Source of the DNA: Taishania sp964580465
Lineage (GTDB): Bacteria > Bacteroidota > Bacteroidia > Flavobacteriales_D > Crocinitomicaceae
Length of the DNA: 64,000 bases
Reading direction: 5' to 3'
NCBI GenBank assembly: GCA_964580465.1
Contig: CAZOKJ010000004.1
Span: 1 to 64,000 of the forward strand
Position numbers and translations under genes: made by a program
Shown: positions 50,526 through 58,896 of the stretch, one piece after another
Layout of the letters: each line of letters starts with the position of its first letter
Position numbering within the stretch: the stretch's first letter is position 1
The notes under the pieces: model-generated
What the model was told of the DNA's origin: nothing
The model's input: only the letters and a program-made list of their open reading frames with translations
Databases searched by the model: none

Positions 50526-52598
50526 ATGCAACGATATAAAAGTTATGCACTTGGACAATGGATGGATGGGGAAGGAGTAGAAACAAACTTATTCAACGCT
50601 ATTACAGGTGAACAAATTGGGGAAGTATCAAGCAAAGGGTTTGATTTTGATGCTATTCTGGATTATGGACGTACAACTGGAGGGAAGCAGTTGCGTAAAA
50701 TGACCTTTCAAGAAAGAGGTCGTATGTTGAAGGCTTTAGCCTTGTATTTGTTAGAAAGAAAAGAAAAATACTATCAAGTGAGTGCGTTGACTGGTGCAAC
50801 ACGCATTGACTCTTGGATTGATATTGAAGGTGGGATTGGTAACTTATTTGCAAACGCATCTTTGCGTCGTGAATTTCCTGATCTTCCATTTTATGTGGAT
50901 GGCGAGGCCGTTAATCTTTCAAAAAGTGGAAGCTTTATTGGTCATCACATCATGGTACCTAAGGAAGGGGTAGCCGTACACATCAATGCATTTAACTTCC
51001 CAATTTGGGGGATGTTAGAAAAAATTGCGGTAAACTTGTTAGCTGGCGTTCCGGCGGTGGTAAAACCGTCAAGCGTAACAGGTTTCTTAACTCAAGTGAT
51101 GGTGGAAGATATCATTGAATCTAAAATTTTACCAGAAGGTTCTTTACAACTTATTTTAGGTTCAGCTCGTGAATTGATTACAAGTGTGCGCTCAAATGAT
51201 GTGGTAACATTTACAGGTAGTGCTCACACAGGATTGAAATTAAAATCAACTCCTATTATTACACAAGAAAATATTCCGTTTAACTTAGAAGCAGACTCAC
51301 TAAATGCAGCTGTTTTAGGTAAAAAATCTGTGCCTGGAACTGCTGAGTTCGACTTGTTTGTAAAGGAAGTTGTTAAAGAAATGACTGTAAAAGCAGGGCA
51401 AAAATGTACTGCTATTCGTCGTATTTTTGTTCCAGAAGAATTAATTGACGATGTACAGAAAGCTATTTCAGCTCGTTTATCTTCTGTAATGATTGGAGAC
51501 CCTGTAACAGAAGGTGTTCGTATGGGGGCTTTGGCTTCAAGAGATCAAGTACAAGCTGTAAGGGAAAGTGTTGAAGCATTATCGAAATCTCAAAACATTG
51601 TTTATGGTGATTTAGATGAATTCAATGTAACTGGAGCAGACAAAAACAAGGGAGCATTTTTCTCACCAATTTTATTTAGAAACGATGATCCTTATGCAAA
51701 AACAGATGTGCACAACATCGAAGCGTTTGGTCCTGTTTCAACTATTATGCCTTACAAAAACATCGAAGATGCTATTGAATTAGCAAAAATGGGTAAGGGT
51801 TCTTTGGTTTCTTCTATTGTTACACCATGTAACAAAGAAGCAACTGAGTACGTTCTTGGAGCAGCAAGTTCACATGGACGTATTTTGGTCTTGAACGAGC
51901 AGTGTGCAAAAGAAAGCACAGGTCACGGTTCTCCAATGCCAATGTTGACACACGGTGGGCCTGGTCGCGCTGGTGGAGGTGAAGAAATGGGTGGTAAACG
52001 TGGTGTAATGCACTATTTACAACGTACAGCTATTCAAGGTCACCCGACAACAATTACTGCCATTACACAAGTTTACCAACAAGGAGCAAAAGGAAACTTA
52101 TTGGATGAACATCCATTTAAGAAATACTTTGAAGAAATTCAAGTTGGTGATCAATTAATTACGGAAAGTCGCACGATTACTCCAGAGGACATTGACCAGT
52201 TTGCAGCTTTAACAGGCGATAATTTCTATGCACATAAACGTGAAACAAATTTTGAAGGAACAATGTTTGACGAGCAAGTTGCTCACGGATATTTTATCAT
52301 GAGTGCAGCAGCAGGTTTATTTGTTGATAGCTACGAAATTAATCCTGTGTTATTGAACTATGGAATCGATTCATTGCGTTTTACAAAACCTGTTTACGCA
52401 GGAGCTAAGATTCATATCCGTTTTACTTGTCAAGAAAAGATTACATCTGACTACAATCCAAAAGCAGATGATCCAAAATCACAAATTGATAAGGGTGTTG
52501 TGAAATGGATGGTAGAAATGTTAGATGATACAGATACGCCATTAGTTGGAATTGCTACTATTTTAACAATGGTTAAAAAGAAGCATCCAGGAGTTTAA
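50526..52598 (+). CDS. paaZ: PaaZ-type bifunctional aldehyde dehydrogenase / enoyl-CoA hydratase
   Basis: A 690-aa fusion. Residues about 1-515 are an aldehyde dehydrogenase with the general-base Glu255 (NLEADSLN) and nucleophile Cys294 (AGQKCTAIRR), one position off the E. coli PaaZ residues. Residues about 530-685 are an MaoC-like hot-dog hydratase (TPEDIDQFAALTGDNFYAH, with the catalytic Asp/His of that family). In phenylacetate breakdown PaaZ opens oxepin-CoA and oxidises the aldehyde. Here it stands alone, without paaABCDEGJK, so its pathway in this organism is open. Confidence 0.92.
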   Translation: MQRYKSYALGQWMDGEGVETNLFNAITGEQIGEVSSKGFDFDAILDYGRTTGGKQLRKMTFQERGRMLKALALYLLERKEKYYQVSALTGATRIDSWIDIEGGIGNLFANASLRREFPDLPFYVDGEAVNLSKSGSFIGHHIMVPKEGVAVHINAFNFPIWGMLEKIAVNLLAGVPAVVKPSSVTGFLTQVMVEDIIESKILPEGSLQLILGSARELITSVRSNDVVTFTGSAHTGLKLKSTPIITQENIPFNLEADSLNAAVLGKKSVPGTAEFDLFVKEVVKEMTVKAGQKCTAIRRIFVPEELIDDVQKAISARLSSVMIGDPVTEGVRMGALASRDQVQAVRESVEALSKSQNIVYGDLDEFNVTGADKNKGAFFSPILFRNDDPYAKTDVHNIEAFGPVSTIMPYKNIEDAIELAKMGKGSLVSSIVTPCNKEATEYVLGAASSHGRILVLNEQCAKESTGHGSPMPMLTHGGPGRAGGGEEMGGKRGVMHYLQRTAIQGHPTTITAITQVYQQGAKGNLLDEHPFKKYFEEIQVGDQLITESRTITPEDIDQFAALTGDNFYAHKRETNFEGTMFDEQVAHGYFIMSAAAGLFVDSYEINPVLLNYGIDSLRFTKPVYAGAKIHIRFTCQEKITSDYNPKADDPKSQIDKGVVKWMVEMLDDTDTPLVGIATILTMVKKKHPGV

Positions 52599-52628
52599 TT
52601 TTTTTGATTGATAAAAAAATAGAATAGG

Positions 52629-52668
52629 AAGAGTGTGTTTGAAAAGTCAGACACACTCTTTTTGTTTT
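52629..52668 (+). terminator. Rho-independent terminator after paaZ
   Basis: AAGAGTGTGT pairs with ACACACTCTT and is followed by TTTGTTTTT. Confidence 0.8.
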
Positions 52669-52723
52669 TACTGACAGAATGTCCTAAGTATAATTCAGGC
52701 ACGTATTTTGAGTATCAATCTAC

Positions 52724-53548
52724 ATGAACACTAAAAAACACCCTTTTGGCGAAACGTTAGAAGCATTGATTTATCCTTTGCTTTTAGTGGCTATTTTGTG
52801 GGTCGTTCAATGGATTGATTACATTTCTCCAATTGATTTTTACAAATATGGGCTGTTACCACGCTCGATAGAGGGATTGAAAGGAATTTTATTGATGCCA
52901 CTTTTGCATTCTCAGCATGACATACACCATGTGCTCAATAATTCTGTCACCTTGTATCTTTTCTTAGCCGTGCTGATTTTTTATTATCGCGAAGTAGCTT
53001 TAAAAGTTTTTCTATTACTTTGGGTAATGACTGGTGCTTTGGTTTGGATGTATGCTGAAAATAAAGGAGCTTATCACATTGGGATGAGTGGTGTTATCTA
53101 TGGTTTATTAGGTTTTTTGTTTACTTCTGGTGTACTGCGTAGGTATTTGCCATTACAAGCAATCTCGCTATTCATCGTGTTCATGTACGGCAATATGATT
53201 TGGGGAATCTTCCCAATTCGAGCAGCGATTTCGTGGGAGGGGCATTTTATGGGATTAGTTGCAGGGGTTATTTTAGCTTTTGTTTACAGAAAAGAAGCCA
53301 TTCAAGCACCAAAATATCAATATGAAATAGAAAAAGAAATGGGAATTGAACCCCCTGATTTTGAAGCAGAATGGCGAGAAAAAATAGCTGCATTAGAACG
53401 CGCTGAAGAAGAACGCAAACGACAAGAGCAAGGATATGTTATCACGTACCAATATACCCCAACAAATAAACAAGAAAGCATTGTCATTACTAGCATCTCA
53501 AATGCTAATAGCTCAACAACGATCAGTCAAAATCCAAAAAAAGAATAA
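52724..53548 (+). CDS. Rhomboid-family intramembrane serine protease
   Basis: A 274-aa protein with six membrane segments. The catalytic Ser is in HIGMSGVIYG (GxSG), and the catalytic His is in WEGHFMGLVAG in the last membrane helix. The second membrane segment carries HHVLNNSVTLYLF with the conserved HN-type region. A soluble, charged C-terminal tail (about 205-274, with EEERKRQEQ) is unusual in length. The gene ends one base before the convergent phosphatase gene. Confidence 0.88.
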   Translation: MNTKKHPFGETLEALIYPLLLVAILWVVQWIDYISPIDFYKYGLLPRSIEGLKGILLMPLLHSQHDIHHVLNNSVTLYLFLAVLIFYYREVALKVFLLLWVMTGALVWMYAENKGAYHIGMSGVIYGLLGFLFTSGVLRRYLPLQAISLFIVFMYGNMIWGIFPIRAAISWEGHFMGLVAGVILAFVYRKEAIQAPKYQYEIEKEMGIEPPDFEAEWREKIAALERAEEERKRQEQGYVITYQYTPTNKQESIVITSISNANSSTTISQNPKKE

Positions 53549-54022
53549 TTATTTCTTGATACTTCCCATTCCTTGACTGACTTCAGCCCAAGAATCTACA
53601 TCAAATTGAAGATGGATAAAGTCACAAGTAGCTAGTAAAATCATTTCGTCAGTTAAGTAAGTAGCCAAATCTGACAAGCCATTGTTGTGCCCAATAATGA
53701 ATAAATCATTTTCTGTATTTTGTTGGCAGATAATAGAAAGCAATTCTTGGTAGGAAGCTAAATAAAGTTCATCCATTAAAAGAACTTCTTTTAATTTGCT
53801 CGTTTCTACTAATGTTCCTTTAAGCGCGGTATAACTTTGGCGTGTTCTTTTGGCTGTTGAAATCAATAAATTGAAATCATTGGAGAACTCATACGTTTTT
53901 AAAAAGGCAGCTCTATTTTTTAGTTGTTCTTTTCCTTTTTCTTCTATCTCACGATCCACATCTTTTCCGGAAGCATGAGCATTTTTTGCCTTGGCATGTC
54001 GTAGTAGATATAAATTCTTCAT
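53549..54022 (-). CDS. SixA-like histidine phosphatase
   Basis: A 157-aa protein of the histidine phosphatase (phosphoglycerate-mutase-like) superfamily. The RHA motif (LLRHAKA, catalytic His9) opens the protein; RTRQSY and FIIGHNNGLSDLATYL (second His) complete the site. SixA removes phosphate from histidine residues of phosphorelay proteins in E. coli; a similar role here is inference. It is small and has no lid domain, as for SixA. Confidence 0.85.
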   Translation of the reverse strand: MKNLYLLRHAKAKNAHASGKDVDREIEEKGKEQLKNRAAFLKTYEFSNDFNLLISTAKRTRQSYTALKGTLVETSKLKEVLLMDELYLASYQELLSIICQQNTENDLFIIGHNNGLSDLATYLTDEMILLATCDFIHLQFDVDSWAEVSQGMGSIKK

Positions 54023-54059
54023 TAAATGCTGTTAAAAATAACTTAAATTAATCGTTTTA

Positions 54060-54091
54060 TTTGTTTCTACCAAAAATAATAATTACTTTTG
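54060..54091 (+). promoter_or_regulatory. Promoter of the superoxide dismutase gene
   Basis: TTTG (54060-54063), 20-nt spacer, TACTTTTG (54084-54091). Both boxes match the Bacteroidota consensus at ideal spacing. Confidence 0.75.
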
Positions 54092-54127
54092 ACTATAGAT
54101 AACTATTAATCATAAAAAATTAAAGAT

Positions 54128-54724
54128 ATGTCATTTGAACTACCACAATTGCCGTATGCGTATGACGCTTTAGAGCCTCATTTTGATGCGCGTACAATGG
54201 AAATCCACCACACAAAACACCACCAAGCTTATACAACAAATTTGAATAATGCTATTGCTGGTTCAGATTTAGAAGGAAAGTCAATCGAAGAAATTTTAAA
54301 AGTTGCTGCTGACAAACCAGCAGTTCGTAACAACGGCGGTGGTTTTTACAACCACAATTTATTCTGGACAGTTCTTTCTCCAAACGGAGGAGGTCAACCA
54401 ACAGGTGAATTAGCAACTGCTATTGACCAAGCATTTGGTTCTTTCGATGCTTTCAAAGAAGAATTTTCTAAAGCTGCTGCAACACGTTTTGGTTCAGGAT
54501 GGGCTTGGTTAAACGTAGATGGAGGTAAATTAACAATTACTTCTAGTCCAAACCAAGACAATCCATTAATCGAAGGTTCTTCAGCTACACCAATCTTAGG
54601 GTTAGACGTTTGGGAACACGCTTATTACTTGCACTACCAAAACCGTCGTCCAGATTACATTTCAGCGTTCTTTAACATCATCAACTGGGATGAGGTTGCT
54701 AAAAGATATGCAGCTGCAAAATAA
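54128..54724 (+). CDS. Superoxide dismutase, Fe/Mn family
   Basis: A 198-aa cytosolic enzyme that dismutates superoxide. Metal ligands: His27 (MEIHHTKHH), His76 (GFYNHNLFW), Asp160 and His164 (DVWEHAYY). The Gly-rich NGGGFYNH segment and the Gln in SSPNQDNPL (not in a position typical of FeSOD) favour a manganese-type or metal-flexible enzyme; this is inference from residue type only. The LPYAYDALEPHFDARTMEIH start is typical. Monocistronic, with its own promoter and terminator. Confidence 0.95.
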   Translation: MSFELPQLPYAYDALEPHFDARTMEIHHTKHHQAYTTNLNNAIAGSDLEGKSIEEILKVAADKPAVRNNGGGFYNHNLFWTVLSPNGGGQPTGELATAIDQAFGSFDAFKEEFSKAAATRFGSGWAWLNVDGGKLTITSSPNQDNPLIEGSSATPILGLDVWEHAYYLHYQNRRPDYISAFFNIINWDEVAKRYAAAK

Positions 54725-54743
54725 TTGAAGTAAATGTATTCGT

Positions 54744-54772
54744 AAAGGGCTACTCCACCGGGTAGCCCTTTG
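54744..54772 (+). terminator. Rho-independent terminator after sod
   Basis: AAAGGGCTAC pairs with GTAGCCCTTT around TCCACCGG. The T-run is weak (TTTGCATTT). Confidence 0.6.
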
Positions 54773-54786
54773 CATTTCAATTTTTT

Positions 54787-55803
54787 ATGTTTTCAGACTT
54801 ACTCATACAATGGTATAAAGAGTATCATCGACCATTGCCTTGGCGTGAAACAACAGATCCTTATAAGATTTGGTTGTCAGAGATTATTTTGCAACAAACC
54901 CGTGTTGACCAAGGGATGAGTTATTATCTAAAATTTATTGAGCACTATCCAACTGTTTTAGATTTAGCCAATGCAAGTGAGCAAGAAGTGTTGAATGATT
55001 GGCAAGGATTAGGTTATTATAGTAGAGCAAGAAATCTTCATACAACTGCAAAGTACATTGCAAATGAGCTGAATGGCGTTTTTCCTTCAACTTATAATGA
55101 TATTATACAATTAAAAGGAGTTGGTCCCTACACAGCAGCAGCTATTGCTAGTTTTGCCTTTAGTGAAGTAAAAGCATTAGTAGATGGTAATGTTTATCGT
55201 GTTTTAGCCCGCTATTATGACATGGATTTACCCATTGATAGCACTCAAGGAAAAAAAGAATTTCAACGCTTAGCTGACGAACTCATTCCGAACAATCAGC
55301 CTGCTTTGTTCAACCAAGCCATCATGGAATTTGGTGCCTTACAATGTGTTCCCAATCAACCAAATTGTTTGAATTGCCCTTTGATTGATAAATGCCTTTC
55401 TTATACCAACCAAACAATAGCTCAACGACCAGTTAAATCTAAAAAAAATAAAGTAAGCAAACGTTATTTTTATTACGCTGTTTTCCAAGAATCTGATCAA
55501 ATTGTTATCCAAAAACGTGTTCAAAAAGACATTTGGCAACATCTCTTTGAATTTCCATTGTTAGAATTAGCAGAGCCCTTATCAGACAAACTTTTATCAG
55601 AAAAATGGGATAATTTATTTGGAATTCAACCTTATTTTATTTCCAAGGAAGTAAAACATGTGTTGTCACATCAACATATTCATGCCCGTTTTGCTCAATT
55701 CAACCAAATCCCCCAACAATTTCAAGATAAAATGATTAATACTAGTCAGTTAGATCATTTTCCATTTCCACGACTAATCGAAAAGTTTTTAGAAAATTTG
55801 TGA
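54787..55803 (+). CDS. mutY: Adenine DNA glycosylase
   Basis: It removes adenine opposite 8-oxoguanine. The 338-aa enzyme has the catalytic Glu32 in SEIILQQTRV, the helix-hairpin-helix GVGPYTAAAIASFAF, Asp in LVDGNVYRVLAR, and the [4Fe-4S] motif C-x6-C-x2-C-x5-C (CVPNQPNCLNCPLIDKC). The C-terminal 110 residues form the NUDIX-like 8-oxoG recognition domain (HVLSHQHIHARF). The start ATG at 54787 gives the usual short N terminus (MFSDLLIQWY). Confidence 0.95.
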   Translation: MFSDLLIQWYKEYHRPLPWRETTDPYKIWLSEIILQQTRVDQGMSYYLKFIEHYPTVLDLANASEQEVLNDWQGLGYYSRARNLHTTAKYIANELNGVFPSTYNDIIQLKGVGPYTAAAIASFAFSEVKALVDGNVYRVLARYYDMDLPIDSTQGKKEFQRLADELIPNNQPALFNQAIMEFGALQCVPNQPNCLNCPLIDKCLSYTNQTIAQRPVKSKKNKVSKRYFYYAVFQESDQIVIQKRVQKDIWQHLFEFPLLELAEPLSDKLLSEKWDNLFGIQPYFISKEVKHVLSHQHIHARFAQFNQIPQQFQDKMINTSQLDHFPFPRLIEKFLENL

Positions 55804-55857
55804 TAAATATTCATTGAAACACTGTTTTTGTTAAATAAAACACAATAAATATTCATT
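55803..55857 (+). promoter_or_regulatory. Tandem 13-bp direct repeats upstream of a promoter
   Basis: ATAAATATTCATT occurs at 55803-55815 and again at 55845-55857: 42 bp apart, close to four helical turns, so both copies face the same side of the helix. The repeats lie directly before the promoter at 55873-55902, where an activator could bind. Confidence 0.45.
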
Positions 55858-55872
55858 TGTGACTTAAAAGAG

Positions 55873-55902
55873 TTGTAATTTTAAAGTAAAAGGTTAATTT
55901 TG
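55873..55902 (+). promoter_or_regulatory. Promoter of the exported-protein gene pair
   Basis: TTG (55873-55875), 19-nt spacer, TAATTTTG (55895-55902). Both boxes match the Bacteroidota consensus. The start codon is 23 bp after. Confidence 0.72.
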
Positions 55903-55924
55903 TTAAACACTAATTAACTTTATT

Positions 55925-57535
55925 ATGAAAAAAACTACATTACTTTTTAGCATAGCGCTTGTTGCGTTGTTATCATCACCGCTTACTTACGGACAAAACA
56001 TTGGAATTAATGCAACTGGAGCAACTCCCAATACATCAGCTATGTTAGATGTGGACGCAACTAATAAAGGAGTATTGATTCCCCGTGTTGCATTAACAGC
56101 AGCAAATGTTGCAGGGCCTGTTGCAACACCAGCAACCTCACTTTTGGTTTACAATACTGCAACAGCTGGAACTGCTCCAAACAATGTCACACCTGGTTTT
56201 TATTATTGGAATGGAGCACGTTGGGAAAAAATATCTAACGACCAAGACGCATGGAAAATAACGGGAAACAGTAACGCTACTTCAGGCATTCATTTTTTGG
56301 GGACAACCAATGCACAAGCATTGGATTTCAGAACCAATAATGCGATTAGATTTAGAATAGCAAATGGGAACCAAGTTCATGCAATGGCTGACGGAACAGC
56401 AGCTGAACCATTTTATTCTTGGGATGCAAATACAGGTATGGGGTTGTACAAATCAGGAGCAAATATTTTAGGCTTTTCAACGAGTGGCGCAGAGAGAATG
56501 CGCTTGATGGGCACAGGTGAATTAGCAATTAATATGACCGCACCTTTTTCTTTGGGTGGACAAAATGCTAAGTTGTCTATAAATGGAGCTGCTTCTTCTG
56601 CTATTGTTGGCTCAACTAATTCTAATGCTATTCCAACTTTGCAAATGCAACAATATGGACAAAACAGCGCCATTATTGGTGTTGTTGATAATACATCGTC
56701 TAATAGTTATGCTGCATTTATTCAGACAAATGGAATCAATTCAGGAGGTGTTGGTTCTCTTTCTTCAGCCACAGGAAATAGTACAACAGATGCTTATTAT
56801 GGAAGTGTAAGTGGAGCGAATGGTTTTGGTGCGTTTTTAGTAAATAAACATTTAACAGGAACAGGAATTGGAGCTTCTGGAAACAATTTACCTGTTTCTT
56901 ATTTAGTAGCTGGGTCAGGTGGAGCGTTTTCAGGTAAAACAACAGGGGTTTATGGAAAGGCAACTCCTGGATCTACAATAGATTCTCAAGGAGGTTATTT
57001 TGTTGATAGTGTTGGACCTTCTAGTGTTGTGGTTGTTCGCGTTGCTGCTTACAATAGTTCAACTCAATATAAAATTATTGGTACAGGTGCTGTTTCTACT
57101 ATTGTAAAAGATGTAGCGAATCAAGAAAAAATCATGTTTGCACCTGAAGCTCCTGAAGTTTTATTACAAGATTATGGTGTAGCAAATTTAGTGAATGGAG
57201 AAACGTATGTTTCAATCGATCCGATTTTTGCAAATAATATTTTTGTGGATGCCCAGCATGAAATGAAAGTGTTTATTCAGTTAGAAGGAGATTGTAATGG
57301 CGTGTATGTGACAGATAAAACAGTCGATGGTTTTAGAGTTAAAGAATTAGCAGGAGGCACTTCAAATGTTAAGTTTTCTTATCAAATTGTTGCCAACAGA
57401 AAAGACGACTATAAAGACGGACAGTTGGTTTCAAAATACCAAGACTTAAGATTTCCTACTGCACCTGACAACAAGTCAACTCGTTCAAAAGTTCACCAAG
57501 TACAGAATTCTGAAGTTCGAGAAATAAAACAATAG
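55925..57535 (+). CDS. Exported surface protein, tail-fibre-like (no sorting domain seen)
   Basis: A 536-aa protein with a signal peptide (VALLSSPLTYGQ) and the N-terminal form common in Bacteroidota surface proteins (NIGINATGATPNTSAMLDV, GVLIPRVALTA, then SLLVYNTATAG and GFYYWNGARWEKI). The middle is low in charge, with many short Gly/Ser/Thr units. A C-terminal domain (DYGVANLVNGETYVSIDP, MKVFIQLEGDCNGVYVTDKT, DGFRVKELAGG, SYQIVANRKDDY) resembles a conserved domain of unknown function in other exported proteins. No T9SS tail is evident; the next gene starts 4 bp later, with a type A tail. Confidence 0.75.
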   Translation: MKKTTLLFSIALVALLSSPLTYGQNIGINATGATPNTSAMLDVDATNKGVLIPRVALTAANVAGPVATPATSLLVYNTATAGTAPNNVTPGFYYWNGARWEKISNDQDAWKITGNSNATSGIHFLGTTNAQALDFRTNNAIRFRIANGNQVHAMADGTAAEPFYSWDANTGMGLYKSGANILGFSTSGAERMRLMGTGELAINMTAPFSLGGQNAKLSINGAASSAIVGSTNSNAIPTLQMQQYGQNSAIIGVVDNTSSNSYAAFIQTNGINSGGVGSLSSATGNSTTDAYYGSVSGANGFGAFLVNKHLTGTGIGASGNNLPVSYLVAGSGGAFSGKTTGVYGKATPGSTIDSQGGYFVDSVGPSSVVVVRVAAYNSSTQYKIIGTGAVSTIVKDVANQEKIMFAPEAPEVLLQDYGVANLVNGETYVSIDPIFANNIFVDAQHEMKVFIQLEGDCNGVYVTDKTVDGFRVKELAGGTSNVKFSYQIVANRKDDYKDGQLVSKYQDLRFPTAPDNKSTRSKVHQVQNSEVREIKQ

Positions 57536-57539
57536 CCTT

Positions 57540-58820
57540 ATGAAAACAATAGCGACTTTAACGCTTGTTTGCATAAGTTTTAGTCTTAGTGCTCAAGCTC
57601 GAATTGTACTACACAACAACGCCTACATTAACATTGAAAACAATGCTTACTTGGTTGTTGATAATGGTGCACCCAATGCTATTTCGACGTCTGGAACAGG
57701 TGGGAACATCTTGTCTGAAAACGAACGCGACGTTGTTAAATGGAACATTGGCTCGAACACGGGAACGTACGAAATACCATGGACAAATTCGAACTCTGTA
57801 AAAATTCCTTTGGCCATAAATATAACAAGTGCCGGGAGTAATGGAGGTAATTTACTTTTGTCAACGTATCGAACTACTAACATGAACTTGCCTTGGCCAA
57901 CGATTGAAGCTGTAACAAATATGTGTTCTTCTGTAACGCCAACTGCTGATGTCTCGTTGCATGTTATTGACCGATTTTGGAGAATTGATGGAAGTGCCTA
58001 CGCTACAAAGCCTTCGACAACTTTGAGTTTTGGCTACGATTTTGCCAATGAAGGGACAGGTGCTAACACTATTACTGAGAGCAACTTGCAAGCTCAGCGA
58101 TTCAATCCAGGTTACGGAATAGGAAACTATTGTAATCCTCCAGGAGTGAACGTAGGTAGTTGGCAAGATTTACTTTTTGGAAGTGCTAATACAGCGATTA
58201 AACAAGTAACAGGAGTAACTGTGCCAGCAGCTGATTTGTTTGCAAATTGGACTTTGGTGGATAAAGTTTTTCCTTTGCCAGTTAATTTAGTAGAATTTGT
58301 TGCAACATGTGTTGGTAATGAAACGCAGTTACGTTGGACCACAGCAAGTGAGCAGAACAACGATTATTTTATTGTTGAACGCAGTGATAATGGAATCGAT
58401 TTCTTTGAAATAGAACGTGTTTCAAGTGTCGGAACAAATCAACAAGCAACACATTATTCTACAATAGATCGTTATGCTATCAATCATTTAGTATATTATA
58501 GGTTGGTGCAAGTTGATGTGGATGGTAGAAGAAAAGTACTTGATTTAATTGTCAGCGAGTGTCGCTCTGATAAAGCAATTGTGCTGAACAATATTAATAC
58601 TGATAATCAAGAATTAGAAGCAGTCTTCACTGTTAAAGATGAAGAATCAGTGATGGTTTATTTAATTGATTTGAATGGAAAAATTGTAGCTCAAAATAAT
58701 ATTGAATTTCAAGCAGGGTTAAACAAGGTTGTTCTACCTGCTGTTCACATGAGTAGCGGAGCATATATCTTATCAGTTATTGGTGAAAAAAATCTGTTTT
58801 CGACTAAATTTTTTAAATAA
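57540..58820 (+). CDS. Exported protein with T9SS type A sorting domain
   Basis: A 426-aa protein with a signal peptide (CISFSLSAQA). The first half has repeats of short beta strands (NNAYINIENNAYLVVDNG) and a jelly-roll-like domain (about 60-230). The second half has PLPVNLVEFVATCVGNETQL, RWTTASEQNNDYFIVERSDN (an FN3-like unit) and a C-terminal sorting region (FTVKDEESVMVYLIDLNGKI, ending LFSTKFFK). I do not recognise a catalytic domain. It starts 4 bp after the preceding gene, so the two proteins are very likely made together. Confidence 0.85.
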   Translation: MKTIATLTLVCISFSLSAQARIVLHNNAYINIENNAYLVVDNGAPNAISTSGTGGNILSENERDVVKWNIGSNTGTYEIPWTNSNSVKIPLAINITSAGSNGGNLLLSTYRTTNMNLPWPTIEAVTNMCSSVTPTADVSLHVIDRFWRIDGSAYATKPSTTLSFGYDFANEGTGANTITESNLQAQRFNPGYGIGNYCNPPGVNVGSWQDLLFGSANTAIKQVTGVTVPAADLFANWTLVDKVFPLPVNLVEFVATCVGNETQLRWTTASEQNNDYFIVERSDNGIDFFEIERVSSVGTNQQATHYSTIDRYAINHLVYYRLVQVDVDGRRKVLDLIVSECRSDKAIVLNNINTDNQELEAVFTVKDEESVMVYLIDLNGKIVAQNNIEFQAGLNKVVLPAVHMSSGAYILSVIGEKNLFSTKFFK

Positions 58821-58896
58821 GATTCGATGTAAATGCATTTGATAGGTGCAACGGAATAAAAATTATTGTACTTTTATGTTTCGTAAATAATGGCTT

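Noticed and set aside
50526..52598. Phenylacetate degradation cluster
   Set aside because: Only paaZ is present; neighbours are unrelated.
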